From the NCBI GenBank assembly GCA_951640165.1, contig OX621242.1, positions 22,626,001 to 22,690,000 on the forward strand: a stretch of 64,000 nucleotides of DNA, given 5' to 3'. Position numbers and translations under genes: made by a program. The notes beneath the pieces are model-generated. The model had not been told where the DNA came from. It did no database searches and was given only the letters and a program-made list of their open reading frames with translations. Positions 1 through 10,514 of this stretch are shown in pieces (within the stretch, counting starts at the first letter, position 1; every line of letters starts with the position of its first letter). This stretch comes from Pseudoips prasinana. Lineage: Eukaryota > Arthropoda > Insecta > Lepidoptera > Nolidae.

Positions 1-76
1 GGTATTTTAAAATGATCGAGTTTGCTTATTTAACATATAGTACTATTTCTCTATACTCAATTATGTATGCTAGTTA

Positions 77-160
77 TCACTGTCATCACCATATTAGCCG
101 AAAGACCCACTGCAGGACAGAGGCTTCCCCCAACGATCGCCACAATGGAATTGTGAATCG
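77..160 (-). mobile_element. RTE-type retrotransposon 3' end (remnant)
   Basis: Read on the minus strand this is the end of an RTE-type non-LTR element. On the plus strand it appears as a short CATCA-like tail, then an AGCCGAAAGACCCACTGCAG segment and a CCCCCAACGATCGCCACAA segment. Both match the better preserved copy at 11641-11762, whose minus strand still encodes the C-terminal residues AFVQ.WASS. Only the last tens of codons remain. A short inverted pair (CACAATGG/CCATTGTG) follows at about 132-160. The family call rests on my knowledge of such ends; the resemblance among the copies in this window is visible directly. Confidence 0.6.
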
Positions 161-239
161 CCATTGTGAAGACCGGCCATTGTTAGCCGAAGCACTAAAA
201 ACCTTCAAAACGAGAGTTGTACGAGTTACTACCTAACCC

Positions 240-540
240 TGAAGGTCTCTGATTCCCGGGATTGGCATACTTATCAAGGACCAATGACGATTCAATATTT
301 TAAACGGTTAGACCCGTTATCCTTACTAGGATAATCAGAATTAGCAATTTATTCCCCTGTAACTGTTAGTGTCTTTGTGTTAAGCAAGTGTTTTGAGATC
401 AATAAAATATTAGTTTAAAACTATTAATTTTTTTATAGAAAGTCTAACTAAAAAATTAATAATAGTTAAAAACTAAATAAAATATGTATTTTATTGTAAA
501 AAAAAGCGTGGGATGGGTGGTATCAATAGTTATATATATT
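240..540. other. AT-rich spacer, no feature seen
   Basis: I see no open frame, repeat end or RNA-like fold in this stretch apart from A/T-rich runs. Confidence 0.5.
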
Positions 541-541
541 T

Positions 542-580
<39 letters not shown>
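542..580. repeat. (GATA)n microsatellite, retrotransposon tail
   Basis: About nine GATA/TAGA units in a row. It sits exactly at the 3' side of the minus-strand retrotransposon fragment that follows, next to a TTTATTGCACC segment, so it is best read as the simple-repeat tail of that element rather than an independent microsatellite. Confidence 0.85.
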
Positions 581-957
581 CACTTTATTGCACCAAATTG
601 AAGCATACCATTATAAAATCAGTTAACTTATATAATAAGGTACAAACGGCGGTCTTATCGCTAATACAGCAATCTCTTCCAGACAACCGTTGGATGAACC
701 AAAGCAATGCAGGGAGATAAAGTGGTAGTTGGCAGTGCATGTACTTATATAAATTTACATATATATGTACCTACCTAGGTACAAATATTATATATATATA
801 CACACAATATATAGATATATAACATAAAAATATACCTATATATAAATATAAATATATATAGTTCCCTACTTTTTAATATACTATAAATAAATATAAATAA
901 TAATTATGAAGACTAAAGAAATTTTTGAGGAAGATGGAAGATCGCGAGCTGTGAAGA
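581..957 (-). mobile_element. 3' untranslated region of the CR1/L2-like non-LTR element
   Basis: This lies between the stop codon of the reverse transcriptase fragment and its GATA tail. The piece around 645-690 (GGCGGTCTTATCGCTAATA, then CTCTTCCAGACAACC) is a segment I recognise from 3' ends of lepidopteran non-LTR elements. The middle part, 770-900, is nearly pure TATA/ATAT sequence and may be expanded microsatellite. Confidence 0.6.
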
Positions 958-1890
958 TTAAAGTGATTGATAATGTTTTTTTAAAAGTGTTTTGAAAGAA
1001 CTTAAAGTTTGCGCGCGTCTGATATACAGAGGGAGTGAATTCCACAATCGAGCAGCCTGTACAGTGAAAGATTTGTCGTAGAAATTGGTGGAATGTGTGG
1101 GCAACTGGAGTTCTAGACTCTCTGACGATCTCAAGGACCTAGAATGTGTGTCACATAGAAATTGAAACCTAATCTTGAGGTAAAAGGGAGCCGTGGGATT
1201 AAATAAAATGCTATAAAGAAGGGAGAGTACATGAGTATTTCGGCGAAGGCGAATGGGTAACCACTCGAGTTTTCTACGAAATTCGGAAACATGATCATAT
1301 TTGCGAAGTCCAAATATGAACCTTATGCAGAAGTTTTGAAGTCGCTCGAGTTTCTCTAGTTTGTCCTCCGTAAGGTCAAGATAGCTGGCGTCAGCATAGT
1401 CAAGGATTGGAAGAAGGAGGGATTGAGCTAGTGCAATTTTGGTGGCAATTGGGAGAAAATTACGTAACCTCCTTAAGGATCCTGCTGCAGCATATAATTT
1501 GCGACTGGTCTTTTCTATTTGTGGACCCCAAGACAGTGTTCGATCAAAGTATACGCCCAAGTTTTTAACCTTTTCACTGAGTGGTATTATTGTATTGTTA
1601 AATATTACTCGAGGGGTATGGGTCCAGTCAACTTTGTTGTGCATTCTAGAACTGCCAATCACGATGACCTGAGTTTTGGAGGGGTTTACTGTGAGACCGT
1701 GGTCTGTGCTCCATTTGTTGATTTTCTCCATATCATTGTTAATAATATCAATGCCATCGCTAAGGTGCTCAACCGGTGCCTGAGTGTATATTTGTAAGTC
1801 GTCGGCATTATAATATTTTATTGACAGATATTTCAGTGTAGAAGGATTATCATTTTGATCGTATCTTAAAAAGCACGCCACGCTTTTTAC
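958..1890 (-). pseudogene. 5'-truncated non-LTR reverse transcriptase, C-terminal part (CR1/L2-like group)
   Basis: A 307-residue open frame with the C-terminal half of a non-LTR retrotransposon reverse transcriptase. Visible marks in order: NDNPSTLKY near residues 11-19 (cf. the FxNDLP region), the catalytic box read here as YYNADDLQIY (residues 23-32), NPSKTQ (61-66), KNLGVYFD about residue 107, and the C-terminal motif LWNSLPLYIRRAQTLSSFK before the stop. These are typical of CR1/L2-related reverse transcriptases. The usual box is YADD; here one extra Asn codon separates Y from ADD, which should damage the active site. Endonuclease and most of the polymerase domain are missing, so this is a normal 5'-truncated, dead insertion. 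The ATG is not a real start. The element ends 5' near 1880-1900 where coding similarity stops. The exact clade (L2, CR1, Daphne) cannot be settled by eye. Confidence 0.88.
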
Positions 1891-2963
1891 AATAATATTA
1901 TTTCCTATTTTTAATAAGTTTGGGTTTCTAAAGCCTTTTTCAGTTCTTTTTGTAATTTTCTTTTAGGTCGAAATTTTTCTGTTTTTCTACTCTATTATTT
2001 CCAAATATGTCAATTAACAAATCGATTAATGATAGTTATAAATATCCATTAGGTAGGTTAAAAGTAGTTTTTTTGAATTGCATATGCAATTTCCATATTG
2101 TCCTATACATATTTGTATTAATAAATATAAAAGACTATTCCAAATTGAAGTATTTATCAAATCAAAATCAAATGATATTCAAAAATTGTGTACTTATTAC
2201 ACATTTTTTGCAGCAGAATCCTAATGAGCTGCTTTATTCATTTCTGTTCACAATACAAAAGTTTTCCACAAACACACCCACTCCGAAGTTTCAAGGAATT
2301 ATTTCCTATTTCCCTTCGATGGCAATGGCAAGGCTACCTATTGTTGAAAGATAACTCAGGTCTAACCTAGCCGACACACAAATCACATCCGATCAGATCA
2401 TACCTCCGCCGGTACAAGTAAGATTTTTCACTTATGGGTCCTTCAGACCCCCGAAGCATAAGTTCTTTGCATAGAGTACATTTTATATACGGGTTCTTTG
2501 CTAGAAACCCGTTGAGCCTGTCAGGTATATAATTTCAATAGTTTTATATTATTATTTTACTTTATAGTATTTTGAACATGTTCTAAATTTTTATAGAGTA
2601 CATCGAAGTCAACGCCAGTGAAAATCGTTTTTGATTTTTGATTTTTTTATTATTCTGTTTTCCATCATTTTTCACTTGGAAACATCTCGAGCTGTTACAC
2701 TAAAATCTCATTAGGTTGCTGTAACAATAGCTACTGCGTCAGCCGAAGACCGGCTCTGTCACGTTTACGTTGTGGATACATGATGTTCATACGTTTCTCT
2801 TGCTCGCAAGTTTGAGGGATTGCATATTACATATACGTCTTTTTAATATTTTTCCGCTTAGGTCGAAGAGCCTAGTACTACAGTTAATACACTATTAACT
2901 GTGGAGCCGGCATAGGTTCTTTTTTGTTGGCGGGTCGTGGTTTAAATAAAAGATGCGTCCATG
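1891..2963. other. AT-rich spacer with a group of short hairpins
   Basis: There is no supportable gene. From about 2430 to 2905 several short inverted repeats follow one another: 2431-2462 (CTTATG...CATAAG with inner GGGTC/GACCC), 2489-2512 (ACGGGTT...AACCCGT), 2741-2754 (GCCG/CGGC), 2799-2809 (CTTGC/GCAAG) and 2880-2902 (ACAGTTAAT/ATTAACTGT). The two at 2431-2512 are separated by a GTTCTTTGC repeat. I do not recognise an RNA family. Confidence 0.5.
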
Positions 2964-3200
2964 CGCTCATAGCTAGCTGTACTCACCGATCCATAAGTCA
3001 TCGGTGGGTTAAAGCACCTAGGCCCGAGGTCAGAGTATACATGCGTGACCTCAAATGGTTTCATTATCGCGAATCTCCATGCTTCGGAGGGTACGTGTCG
3101 GTATCGGTTGTTGTCAGCAGTAAACAGACGTTAAACCATATCAGAAGCCTACTGGGAGGGTTTGAAAAACTCGGACACCACTGTTCTGACGATAAATAAA
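2964..3200 (+). repeat. 5S rRNA-related SINE copy, degenerate
   Basis: Matches the better copies at 42190 and 50873 along its length: a CTCATAGCTAGCTG head, CACCGATCCATAAGTCATCGG, the AGCACCTAGGC core, TCTCCATGCTTCGGAGGGTA, then CAGAAGCCTACTGGGAGGG near the 3' end. It is the most diverged member, with many substitutions and a poor 5S-like core. The open frame across it is a by-product. Confidence 0.7.
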
Positions 3201-3734
3201 GAAACAGTCCATGTCTGAGGTAGGAATACCCTAGTCATCTTTTATTTGAATCACTTGAGCTGAAAGATTTAGTCATAAACTATGTGGGAGGTAAATAACG
3301 ACTCTTTTATTCGACCTTTTTGGTATAAAAGGTACAAATAGATAATCTTATATAGAGTTTAATGAACTTGAAGACGTGTGATGAGAGCGTACATGTTATG
3401 AAATACCTAAGAATACCTTTTTAGAATAATTTTATCTTATTTTACTTTTTACCCCACTTTATTATTAGTATTTTCTTAGAGATACATATATTTTCATTAT
3501 TCTATTTTATTTTTATAAATAAAATAAACGTTATATTTGACGTTACAAATTGTCTTAAGGTTATTTTCTCTCTTTTTAAGGGTTGTTATATGGAAAAAAA
3601 TATATTCAAATAAATGAAAAATAAAAAAGCACGACCGTCGTTTTAAATACAATGTCCGTAATAATAATAATACTGAAACTATAATCTATGATCGTACCTT
3701 TATATAGACAGAACCATTCAGACAAAATGTAGTA
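3201..3734. other. AT-rich spacer, no feature seen
   Basis: No gene or named repeat recognised. Confidence 0.4.
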
Positions 3735-3985
3735 AAATATAAATTTCAATAATTAAACCTAAACATAATCTCCTTGACAATAACTTAATACAAGCTAGCT
3801 AAATGTCACTACTATTATAAAATAAATTTTGTAAATGTTTCAACAATCCGTGTACCTAAATATCTATAATAAGTAACTAGAAATAATAACTGTATTATTA
3901 CAAACATGTTCTGACTATTTATAAGCGCTTTTTTAAAGTCTACGTGAATAAAAACCTTTTTTATTTTATTATATAAATGAAATAC
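3735..3985 (-). repeat. Interspersed repeat, inverted partner of 8365-8605
   Basis: Read on the minus strand it repeats the sequence at 8365-8605: a GGTTTTTATTCACGTAGAC segment, then TTTAAAAAAGCGCTT, then CAGAACATGTTTGTA, then a TAGCTAGCT core and TTATTGTCAAG. Two copies in opposite orientation 4.6 kb apart show an interspersed repeat. It resembles untranslated 3' ends of lepidopteran retrotransposons, but no coding part is attached. Confidence 0.75.
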
Positions 3986-5557
3986 GTCAAATATTACTTC
4001 TAAGATATGAGTAAGACTTACAGGCTGGAAAGCCCCGACAAGAAACAAATTTGTGGCAAGGTTACAATGCCATAGTAATTGTCTTTTGTTTGTAAGAAAA
4101 TACCTAAGTCAGTTCGGATAGTACTTGGTTACTGTATTATATGATTACGTAGTCATTAGGATTTAAAATTAAGTGGTTGGACTCGACGCCTTCTGTATTA
4201 TTCAAAGTCAATACATTCAGTATGACAATGTAACTCTTCGTTTGAGTTTAATATAATTAAGACAGGTTCCTTTTTGTCGTATCCTTACTGGGCAGTCTAA
4301 TTAGTCACCTACGAAATTCAATAAGAGTCGTAGGACGTGTGTCATTCGCTCAAAGAGCAGCCCGACTGGGGAAGTACCACCACCTCATGACGACTGAAGA
4401 CATTCCTTTAATAATAACATTATAAATAACATTTAATAATAACATTAAGAACTTAATGTTGTATGTGGGGGTCTTGTTTGACACTGCAACTCTTCTGGTA
4501 TTGTGAAGGTACATGGGTGGCGGTGACCAATCAAACTGTCAAATAATGCGGCATCGCAAAATCGCGTGACCATGAGCAGTAGGTCTCTATTATGAATAAG
4601 TCGTGAAATATTATCGCTATTGAAACAATAGCTTTCAGGAATTTATGAACTTAACTATCAAAAAAGCGAGAGCCACTCACTAGTTGATCGTAATAGATAT
4701 ACTGCTTATGACCACGTGGCATATCGATTTCGGTTAAACAATCAGCAGAAAAGATATATTTTTTTTTAATAGTATCCTATTATTTACACATTTAATGCAC
4801 GAGTTATAAGCTAAATGTTACAATTTTGCTTGTAATAATCACTTATAGGCTAACACACCATGCGAATCAAATTAGCAATAATTAACTATAAAATATGTTG
4901 AATACAATAGTTGTGAATTTGGGTTGAGGTTTATACTACTACTATGGCAGCGATGCCAAATTATTATAATACATACAACATTTACCTAATAAATAATATT
5001 ATTTACAAATGATATCATAACTTCGCATCCTATTCACAATGTCAGTTAAAAGTCACCAAACCACTATTCGATTCAGATCACATTCATTGTGTTAACCTTT
5101 AGCATTTATGTGTGAGCCACCTAATATTGCTCCGCATACAATATTAGCTTGAAATTACGTTTTGATTAGTGTAGTTCGACCTCCGGACCCAAGCAGGCGC
5201 ATAGAGGCGTAGCTACTCATATCGATCTTAGTATGAATATTTGAAGCCGACCCGTCCTTGCAAGGGGCACAGACTTGAAATATATAGAACTGGCTGCTAC
5301 TGGATTGCAAAAATGTGTTGTTCATTTTGATTCTTCGTTTTGTCTCATGAATTAAACTCTAACCTACGTAATTAATATTTTTTTCGAACGTTAAGTGAAA
5401 TTTGGTAACTGTTTTAAATGTTTGCCCGTTAATCGTTTGCTTGTTTAGATTGCCATGGCATGTTTTTAATAAATTCGAAATTCATAAGAAAAAATGCTCT
5501 CGCTGTGAGCCTTAGTTTTAGGTAAACAGCGATACTCGATGTACATACTTAATATAA
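3986..5557. other. Unassigned spacer with one repeat fragment
   Basis: Mostly AT-rich and unassigned. Positions about 4340-4420 carry TCGCTCAAAGAGCAGCCCGA and the following GAAGACATTCCTT segment, which occur in the opposite orientation at 9757-9808, so this is a fragment of the same interspersed repeat. Confidence 0.5.
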
Positions 5558-5765
5558 AAAACCGGCCAAGTGCGAGTCGGACTCGCCCATGAAGGGTTCC
5601 GAAGCAGCAAGTATTTCAGTTGATTAAATGAAAGGTAAATTGCGGTTTACGATTTATGACGTATTAATTTAACCACTTTGGAAGTGTCTCTCGCGCAAAC
5701 TATTTAGTTTAGAAAAAATGATATTTGTAACCTCAATATCATTTTTGAAGACCTATCCATAGATA
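5558..5765 (-). repeat. Lepidopteran interspersed repeat, GGTTCCG/CGAGTCGGACTCGC type
   Basis: Starts with CCGGCCAAGTGCGAGTCGGA, then CATGAAGGGTTCCG. It is a partial reverse-oriented copy of the longer element at 41678-42095: the AATTGCGGTTTACGATTTATGA and GTCTCTCGCGCAAACTATTT parts match in inverse. I know this family as very abundant in moth genomes; I am not sure of its class. Confidence 0.8.
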
Positions 5766-5808
5766 CTCCACATGTTACATGCGTATGCGTACTCCACTTT
5801 ATACTTAT

Positions 5809-5873
5809 AAATTATGATAATTTATAAATTATAGACTATAATATAGTCTATAATTTATAAATTATCATAATTT
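5809..5873. repeat. Perfect 65-base palindrome, 32-bp arms
   Basis: The arms 5809-5840 and 5842-5873 are exact reverse complements around a single base at 5841. The sequence is A/T-rich (TAGACTATA at the centre). Such an exact, almost loop-free palindrome is not expected by chance even in AT-rich DNA. Confidence 0.95.
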
Positions 5874-5992
5874 AATGTTAGTCTGCTATATTGCTACAAA
5901 GTTTCTTTAAATCCATTCCGTATTTTTTGCGTGAATGAGTAACAAGTATCCATACTCAAACATTTTGGCATTTATAATATTAGTAGGATATA
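5874..5992 (-). mobile_element. Helitron-like non-autonomous element, truncated
   Basis: On the minus strand this has the start CTACTAATATTATAAATGCC and the AAACT/GAGTAACAAG block of the family seen complete at 36664-36839 and 57454-57615. The CTAG-ending 3' part is missing, replaced by the palindrome just before it. Confidence 0.6.
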
Positions 5993-7797
5993 AAATTGGA
6001 TTTAGTTAGTATAGTATTTCAATTCCTACAAATATTGTATGAAAAATAAATATCATTAAAACATAATAAACGTTAAATAAATATTTATCACAATAGATTA
6101 GTATAAATATTGTAATTTATTCATTGGAAAAAGTTTTGTATTATATTAAGATAGGTAAATAAATTATTGAGTGTCGTTGTAATTTATTATTCAATATTAT
6201 TGAGTTTAAAAGCTTTTCGTTGATCTTTGGTGTGAACAAGTTCAACTTAGGTGAAGAATAGTCATATATAAATCGTTTATGCAAACGAACCAACGTTTAG
6301 CGTTGAAATATTGTCTCGATTTCTACATTTTACTACCTTAATCAAATAATTTACACTAAAGGCAACGTACTTTGCAAGTTAACATTAATTTAACACGATA
6401 AAGATCTGCGTTCGATTCAAATTTATTATACAAATAAAGTCATTAGTTTTATAGCGTATTTTAACAAATTAAAGTCTTATCTATAGGATTGAGAAGGCGT
6501 GGTTACATGTATAAGTATAGTGGAGAGGCGGGCAGTCAGCCTTAGCGGTGAAAAGTATTCGAATGTCACTGTGTTATTTTATGTCAAGGATTTTTTTTGT
6601 TTATTTTCTATTATAGTACTTGTAATTGAGCAAAGGTTAATCTAGTAATAATTAGACTGCACTTGTGGCGAAGGGTTAAAGACGTTGTCCTCTGTATTTT
6701 GGAATCGGTCCCCACAGTTATATTATTTGTTAACCCCATATGTATTGTTCTTATTATAAAAATTATTACAAATTAATAAATAACCTTGGATGTAGATTAT
6801 ATAATATACCTGAATTAGGAAGACGATTCGACTGTTCAAAATTCCTGTAATTAGAGAATGTGAGTACCTACTTAAATCTAATAGTAACATATATAATAGC
6901 ACAAATCATATAACACATTAATTTTCCATTCGGTACCTTTTTAGACACAATAGTTAAACAATGGTCTCTGCCATATTGTGGCATGATAGCAACAGAGAAG
7001 GGTAACCGTTCTGCTTATTTAAGGGTCTATGAATAAATTCACTTTATTTTTGGGAATGGATGGATGTCGGTCTACCTAAAGGTACTTCTAATTTATTTTC
7101 TAGAGTGCAAATAAATATAAAATAAATATTACGTATGCATCAACTATATTATTTGTTATTACGGGTGTACGTAAAACTATCCGGTATATTGGTCATATCT
7201 TCATATATGTTGTAAACCCATAAACATTGGTATCCTAATCATATTTCAACTCTTTACTAGATGAAATGTTGCATATTTTCATATAAATATTGGATGAAAG
7301 TATCAGTAAGTATCCCATAATCATATTTTATTTTATGCATTACAGTGAGCATATCATACTATATGCTGATATAACTTCTCTACCTATCCGATAATGCCAG
7401 CGACTCCATAATGATGGGTTACCGTAGCATAACCTAGCAGAACCTTTCTACCCACTAAGTATTGCTACTTATAGTCAACTTTCAGAATGATTACAATGTC
7501 CCGTACATTGTAATCATTTTTAGTGACATTTGACTTACTCAATGTCAACTGTCACAAAAATGTAATACATTGAACGGAGGTTTCACATCGGATCCGATAT
7601 TTGAATACATCATTGATGTAGCAGTATACAAAACTTATAACGATTTACAAAACAAAATACTATATGAGTTCCATGTCAGTCAATAGTGCATTAATTAAAA
7701 TAATAGGTACTGAATTTGTTTACAATTTAAATAAGATGGGTTAACTTTCTGTGATCACAACAAGAGCTCTCTTTTAGTCATACCGCCACATCTTGCT
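5993..7797. other. AT-rich spacer with one small hairpin
   Basis: No gene seen. A perfect inverted repeat with 14-bp arms, AATGATTACAATGT and its complement, lies at 7486-7518 with a five-base loop. A degenerate GACTGCACTTGTGGCGAAGG at about 6654 may be an eroded SINE head. Confidence 0.4.
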
Positions 7798-8083
7798 AAT
7801 TGGCCGCGGGTTCTGGAAGACAAGGCCAGGTTGGCCTCCAGAAAGGTTGGACACACCTAGGCGGTGCTTCACGTCCCCTCATATAGAATATACGGACGCA
7901 TATAGAATAGGCCGGCTCAGAAAGAATAACAAAGTCACTATAAAACATCCCGTAAGAGGCGATTATACACCAGGTTGTCGGGCAGCAGCATAATCCTTAC
8001 GGCAAAACTCTCCCAATGGCAACGTTGTGGAAACCTTTAGGGGACGCCTATGTCCAACAGTGGATGATAACAGGCTGATGATG
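7798..8083 (+). mobile_element. RTE-type retrotransposon 3' end
   Basis: The end, about 8012-8060, can be read as WKPLGDAYVQQW, the standard C-terminus of RTE-type polymerases, followed by a GATGATGG tail. The upstream part around 7800-7870 has a GRPP-like arginine/proline stretch in shifted frames. Frames are broken several times, so it is inactive. A related fragment is at 17905-17965. Confidence 0.65.
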
Positions 8084-8131
8084 GAGACGTAGAATACTGC
8101 TGCCACCTCTGAACCGGGGTATCACAGTGTC

Positions 8132-8185
8132 AATGTTGGAGAGACTTGGCGTCTCTACATAGAGAGGCCACGTCTCTCCAACATT
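8132..8185. repeat. Imperfect inverted repeat, 19-base arms
   Basis: The left arm 8132-8150 pairs with 8167-8185 (AATGTTGGAGAGAC against GTCTCTCCAACATT, plus TGGC/GCCA), and the loop itself is palindromic (GTCTCTA/TAGAGAG). A nested stem of this kind can form a long hairpin. Confidence 0.9.
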
Positions 8186-8364
8186 AACGGTCACAATATG
8201 TCCCTTACCGCTTTTATCACGGGGAGGGTTCTGAGGAACTGTTTTAATTTATAACTTTCGTCATCAACATTCAACATCAGTAGTGGAATTTTCATCCATA
8301 TTATATTAGTCGTCTAACATCGTACGTTTCACAAGAAACTTTATACCGCGCACTACTTCTTTCA

Positions 8365-8605
8365 AATAAATAAAAATAAAATAAAAAAGGTTTTTATTCA
8401 CGTAGACTTTAAAAAAGCGCTTGTAAATAGTCAGAACATGTTTGTAGTAATATAGTTGTATACATTATTATTTCTAGTAACATAGATAGGTACACACATT
8501 GTATGAAAACATTTATAACATTTATTTTATTATAGCATTGATATTTAGCTAGCTCGTATCAAGTTATTGTCAAGAGATTATGTTTAATTATTTGGTTTAA
8601 GTCTA
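8365..8605 (+). repeat. Interspersed repeat, partner of 3735-3985
   Basis: Plus-strand copy of the repeat described at 3735-3985. It begins after an A-rich run with GGTTTTTATTCACGTAGAC and ends near TTATTGTCAAGAGATTATG. Confidence 0.75.
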
Positions 8606-8621
8606 ATATTTTAAGAATAAA

Positions 8622-8805
8622 TTAACTGCGGAGGTATTTCAGATCCGGTATGATACGGTAACCTTCAAGGAGCGAGCCAATTCCGTTCTTAAAGGCTGGT
8701 AGTGCACTTACGGACGCTCTGTTTATGCGAGTGTCCATGGGCGGCGGCGATCACTTTTCATCAGGTGATCCGCTTGCTCGTTTGCCTTGATATTCTATAA
8801 AAAAC
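8622..8805 (-). repeat. Lepidopteran interspersed repeat, TCACCTGATGG type
   Basis: Reverse complement of the block also present at 9541-9700 and 22528-22680: CGAGCAAGCGGATCACCTGA, the CGCCGCCCATGGACACTCGC core, and a GGCCTTTAAG piece. I recall this as a widespread moth/butterfly repeat, often attributed to Helitron-like elements. A CA-rich tail follows at 8801-8815. Confidence 0.8.
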
Positions 8806-9540
8806 ACACACACAACATACAGTAGGATTAAATTCATGCTCTTTTTTTAAACATGTAGGTATATTTCTTATAGACAGCTCCGGCTATCAGATAATGAATC
8901 TAGGATTTATTACCCTATTTCCCTAACTTAATACCTTAAATAATCCAATTTAAATAACAAACATTCAATTAATGGACCCAAAGCACACCGAAACTTACAA
9001 TAATCAATTATGGGTCACTCAAACAAATCTGCGATCGTAACAGTCCAAAAGCGCAAATATAATGACGTCTAAAATGTAAGATAAGTGGCCATATACCAAC
9101 ACTGAGCATTGCCCGTTATGTCAATAGCGTTGAAGTCAAATAGCAATTATTCCCGCCATTCCCGAAGTAATAGTATTAAATGCGCTAGCGTCTTCAATCA
9201 ATATAATCTTCAACCATATTCAAATACGTTTTATGTCAACAGTATAACTATATACCTATGTATCCTTTTATAAAACATTCAGTCAATATGTCATTATTAT
9301 CAACATATAAAGAGATTTATTATATGAAGTTGATATTATAGTGATAAATCAATAAAAGATCGATTATTGACAACATTGTCAAAACAAGACAAGATAATGA
9401 TTAAACTGTCATAAATAAATCGCCTCTAAAAGTTATTGTTAATTTATTGGTAAATAAATTAATATTGTGTTACACAGTGGACGGGCTGTTTAACCTATCA
9501 ATTTACCGATAATAAACCGTTTCTTTTCGTTTTTTATACA
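8806..9540. other. AT-rich spacer, no feature seen
   Basis: No gene or repeat family recognised. Confidence 0.4.
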
Positions 9541-9830
9541 TCAGAGGACGACAAACGAGCAAGTGGGTCACCTGATGGTAAGGAATCACCGCCGCCCATG
9601 GACACTCGCAACACCAGAGGAGTTGCGGGTGCGTTGCCGGCCTTTAAGAGTCAGCAAAACAAGTGTTGCTTATCCTTCCCCCCACCCCGATGAGCTCTGG
9701 CGACCTTACTCACACGCAGAAACACTTGAGAATATTAAAATTATTAATGTTATTATTAAGGAATGTCTTCTGTAAGGTCCTTCCCCAGTCGGGCTGCTCT
9801 TTGAGCGAATGAATGCTATGCCCTATTTCT
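9541..9830 (+). repeat. Lepidopteran interspersed repeat, TCACCTGATGG type
   Basis: Best preserved of three copies. Order of blocks: AACGAGCAAGTGGGTCACCT, CACCGCCGCCCATGGACACT, AGTTGCGGGTGCGTTGCCGG, CCTTTAAG, then CCCCACCCCGATGAGCTC, and finally AGGAATGTCTTCTG and CCCCAGTCGGGCTGCTCTTT. The last block recurs inverted at 4340-4420. The open frame across it is incidental. Confidence 0.8.
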
Positions 9831-9868
9831 CTATATACGATTCTAAGTACAAATGTAATTGTTGTGTA

Positions 9869-10457
9869 GTCCGGTCAATTTAGACATCAAAGGTTACAAT
9901 AATTCCCATTAGGCTGAAAATCGGTAGGATCGTTCATTACACTATTATAAAGGAAATATGAAAAGTCCTCATCGATCCGGCGATGGAAAAAAAAATACTC
10001 GGGGTCAAACGTCACTAAAAAAAAATACCCGCTGTATTTCGCGATTTTCAGCAAAACGGTAAGTTTTATCCTAAAATTAGCTGAGACAAAATTGTAGATT
10101 AGATAATTATCTACAAAAAATGTCTCAATACGTTTTTCCTAAGAGCCACCATTTTTTAGTTATAACGACCCAAAAAGTTGAAAGAGTTGTAATCGTCATA
10201 ATATGCACACGTTTCCACGCCACCTTTGAGGTATTGTAATTAGTGCTTCTTTTTAATGTGGTTTCCCCAGTATATTTATTCCCCTGATTTGTTGTGATTC
10301 TGTTTAATTTGGAGCTATTGAATGACTATTGATATTGGCAAGGGTTGAAAATGATAACAGGGGTGTAAACATTTCCTTTATAATAGTGTAATGAACGATC
10401 CTACCAATTTTCAGCCTAATGGGAATTGTACTATTTTTTTGTCTAATTTAACCGGAC
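9869..10457. mobile_element. Non-autonomous DNA transposon (MITE), TA target site
   Basis: Long terminal inverted repeats of about 88 bases (9869-9957 and 10371-10457), both starting GTCCGGT and containing CCATTAGGCTGAAAAT and GTAGGATCGTTCATTACACT. Both ends are flanked by TA (9867-9868 and 10458-10459). The interior is A-rich with no open frame, so it depends on another element's transposase. A TA duplication fits the Tc1/mariner group, but the terminal sequence is not one I can assign. Confidence 0.88.
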
Positions 10458-10514
10458 TATATGGTATTATAAAGGTATCAAATTTCAATTTGGAAAATAA
10501 TTAAATACTTCTTA

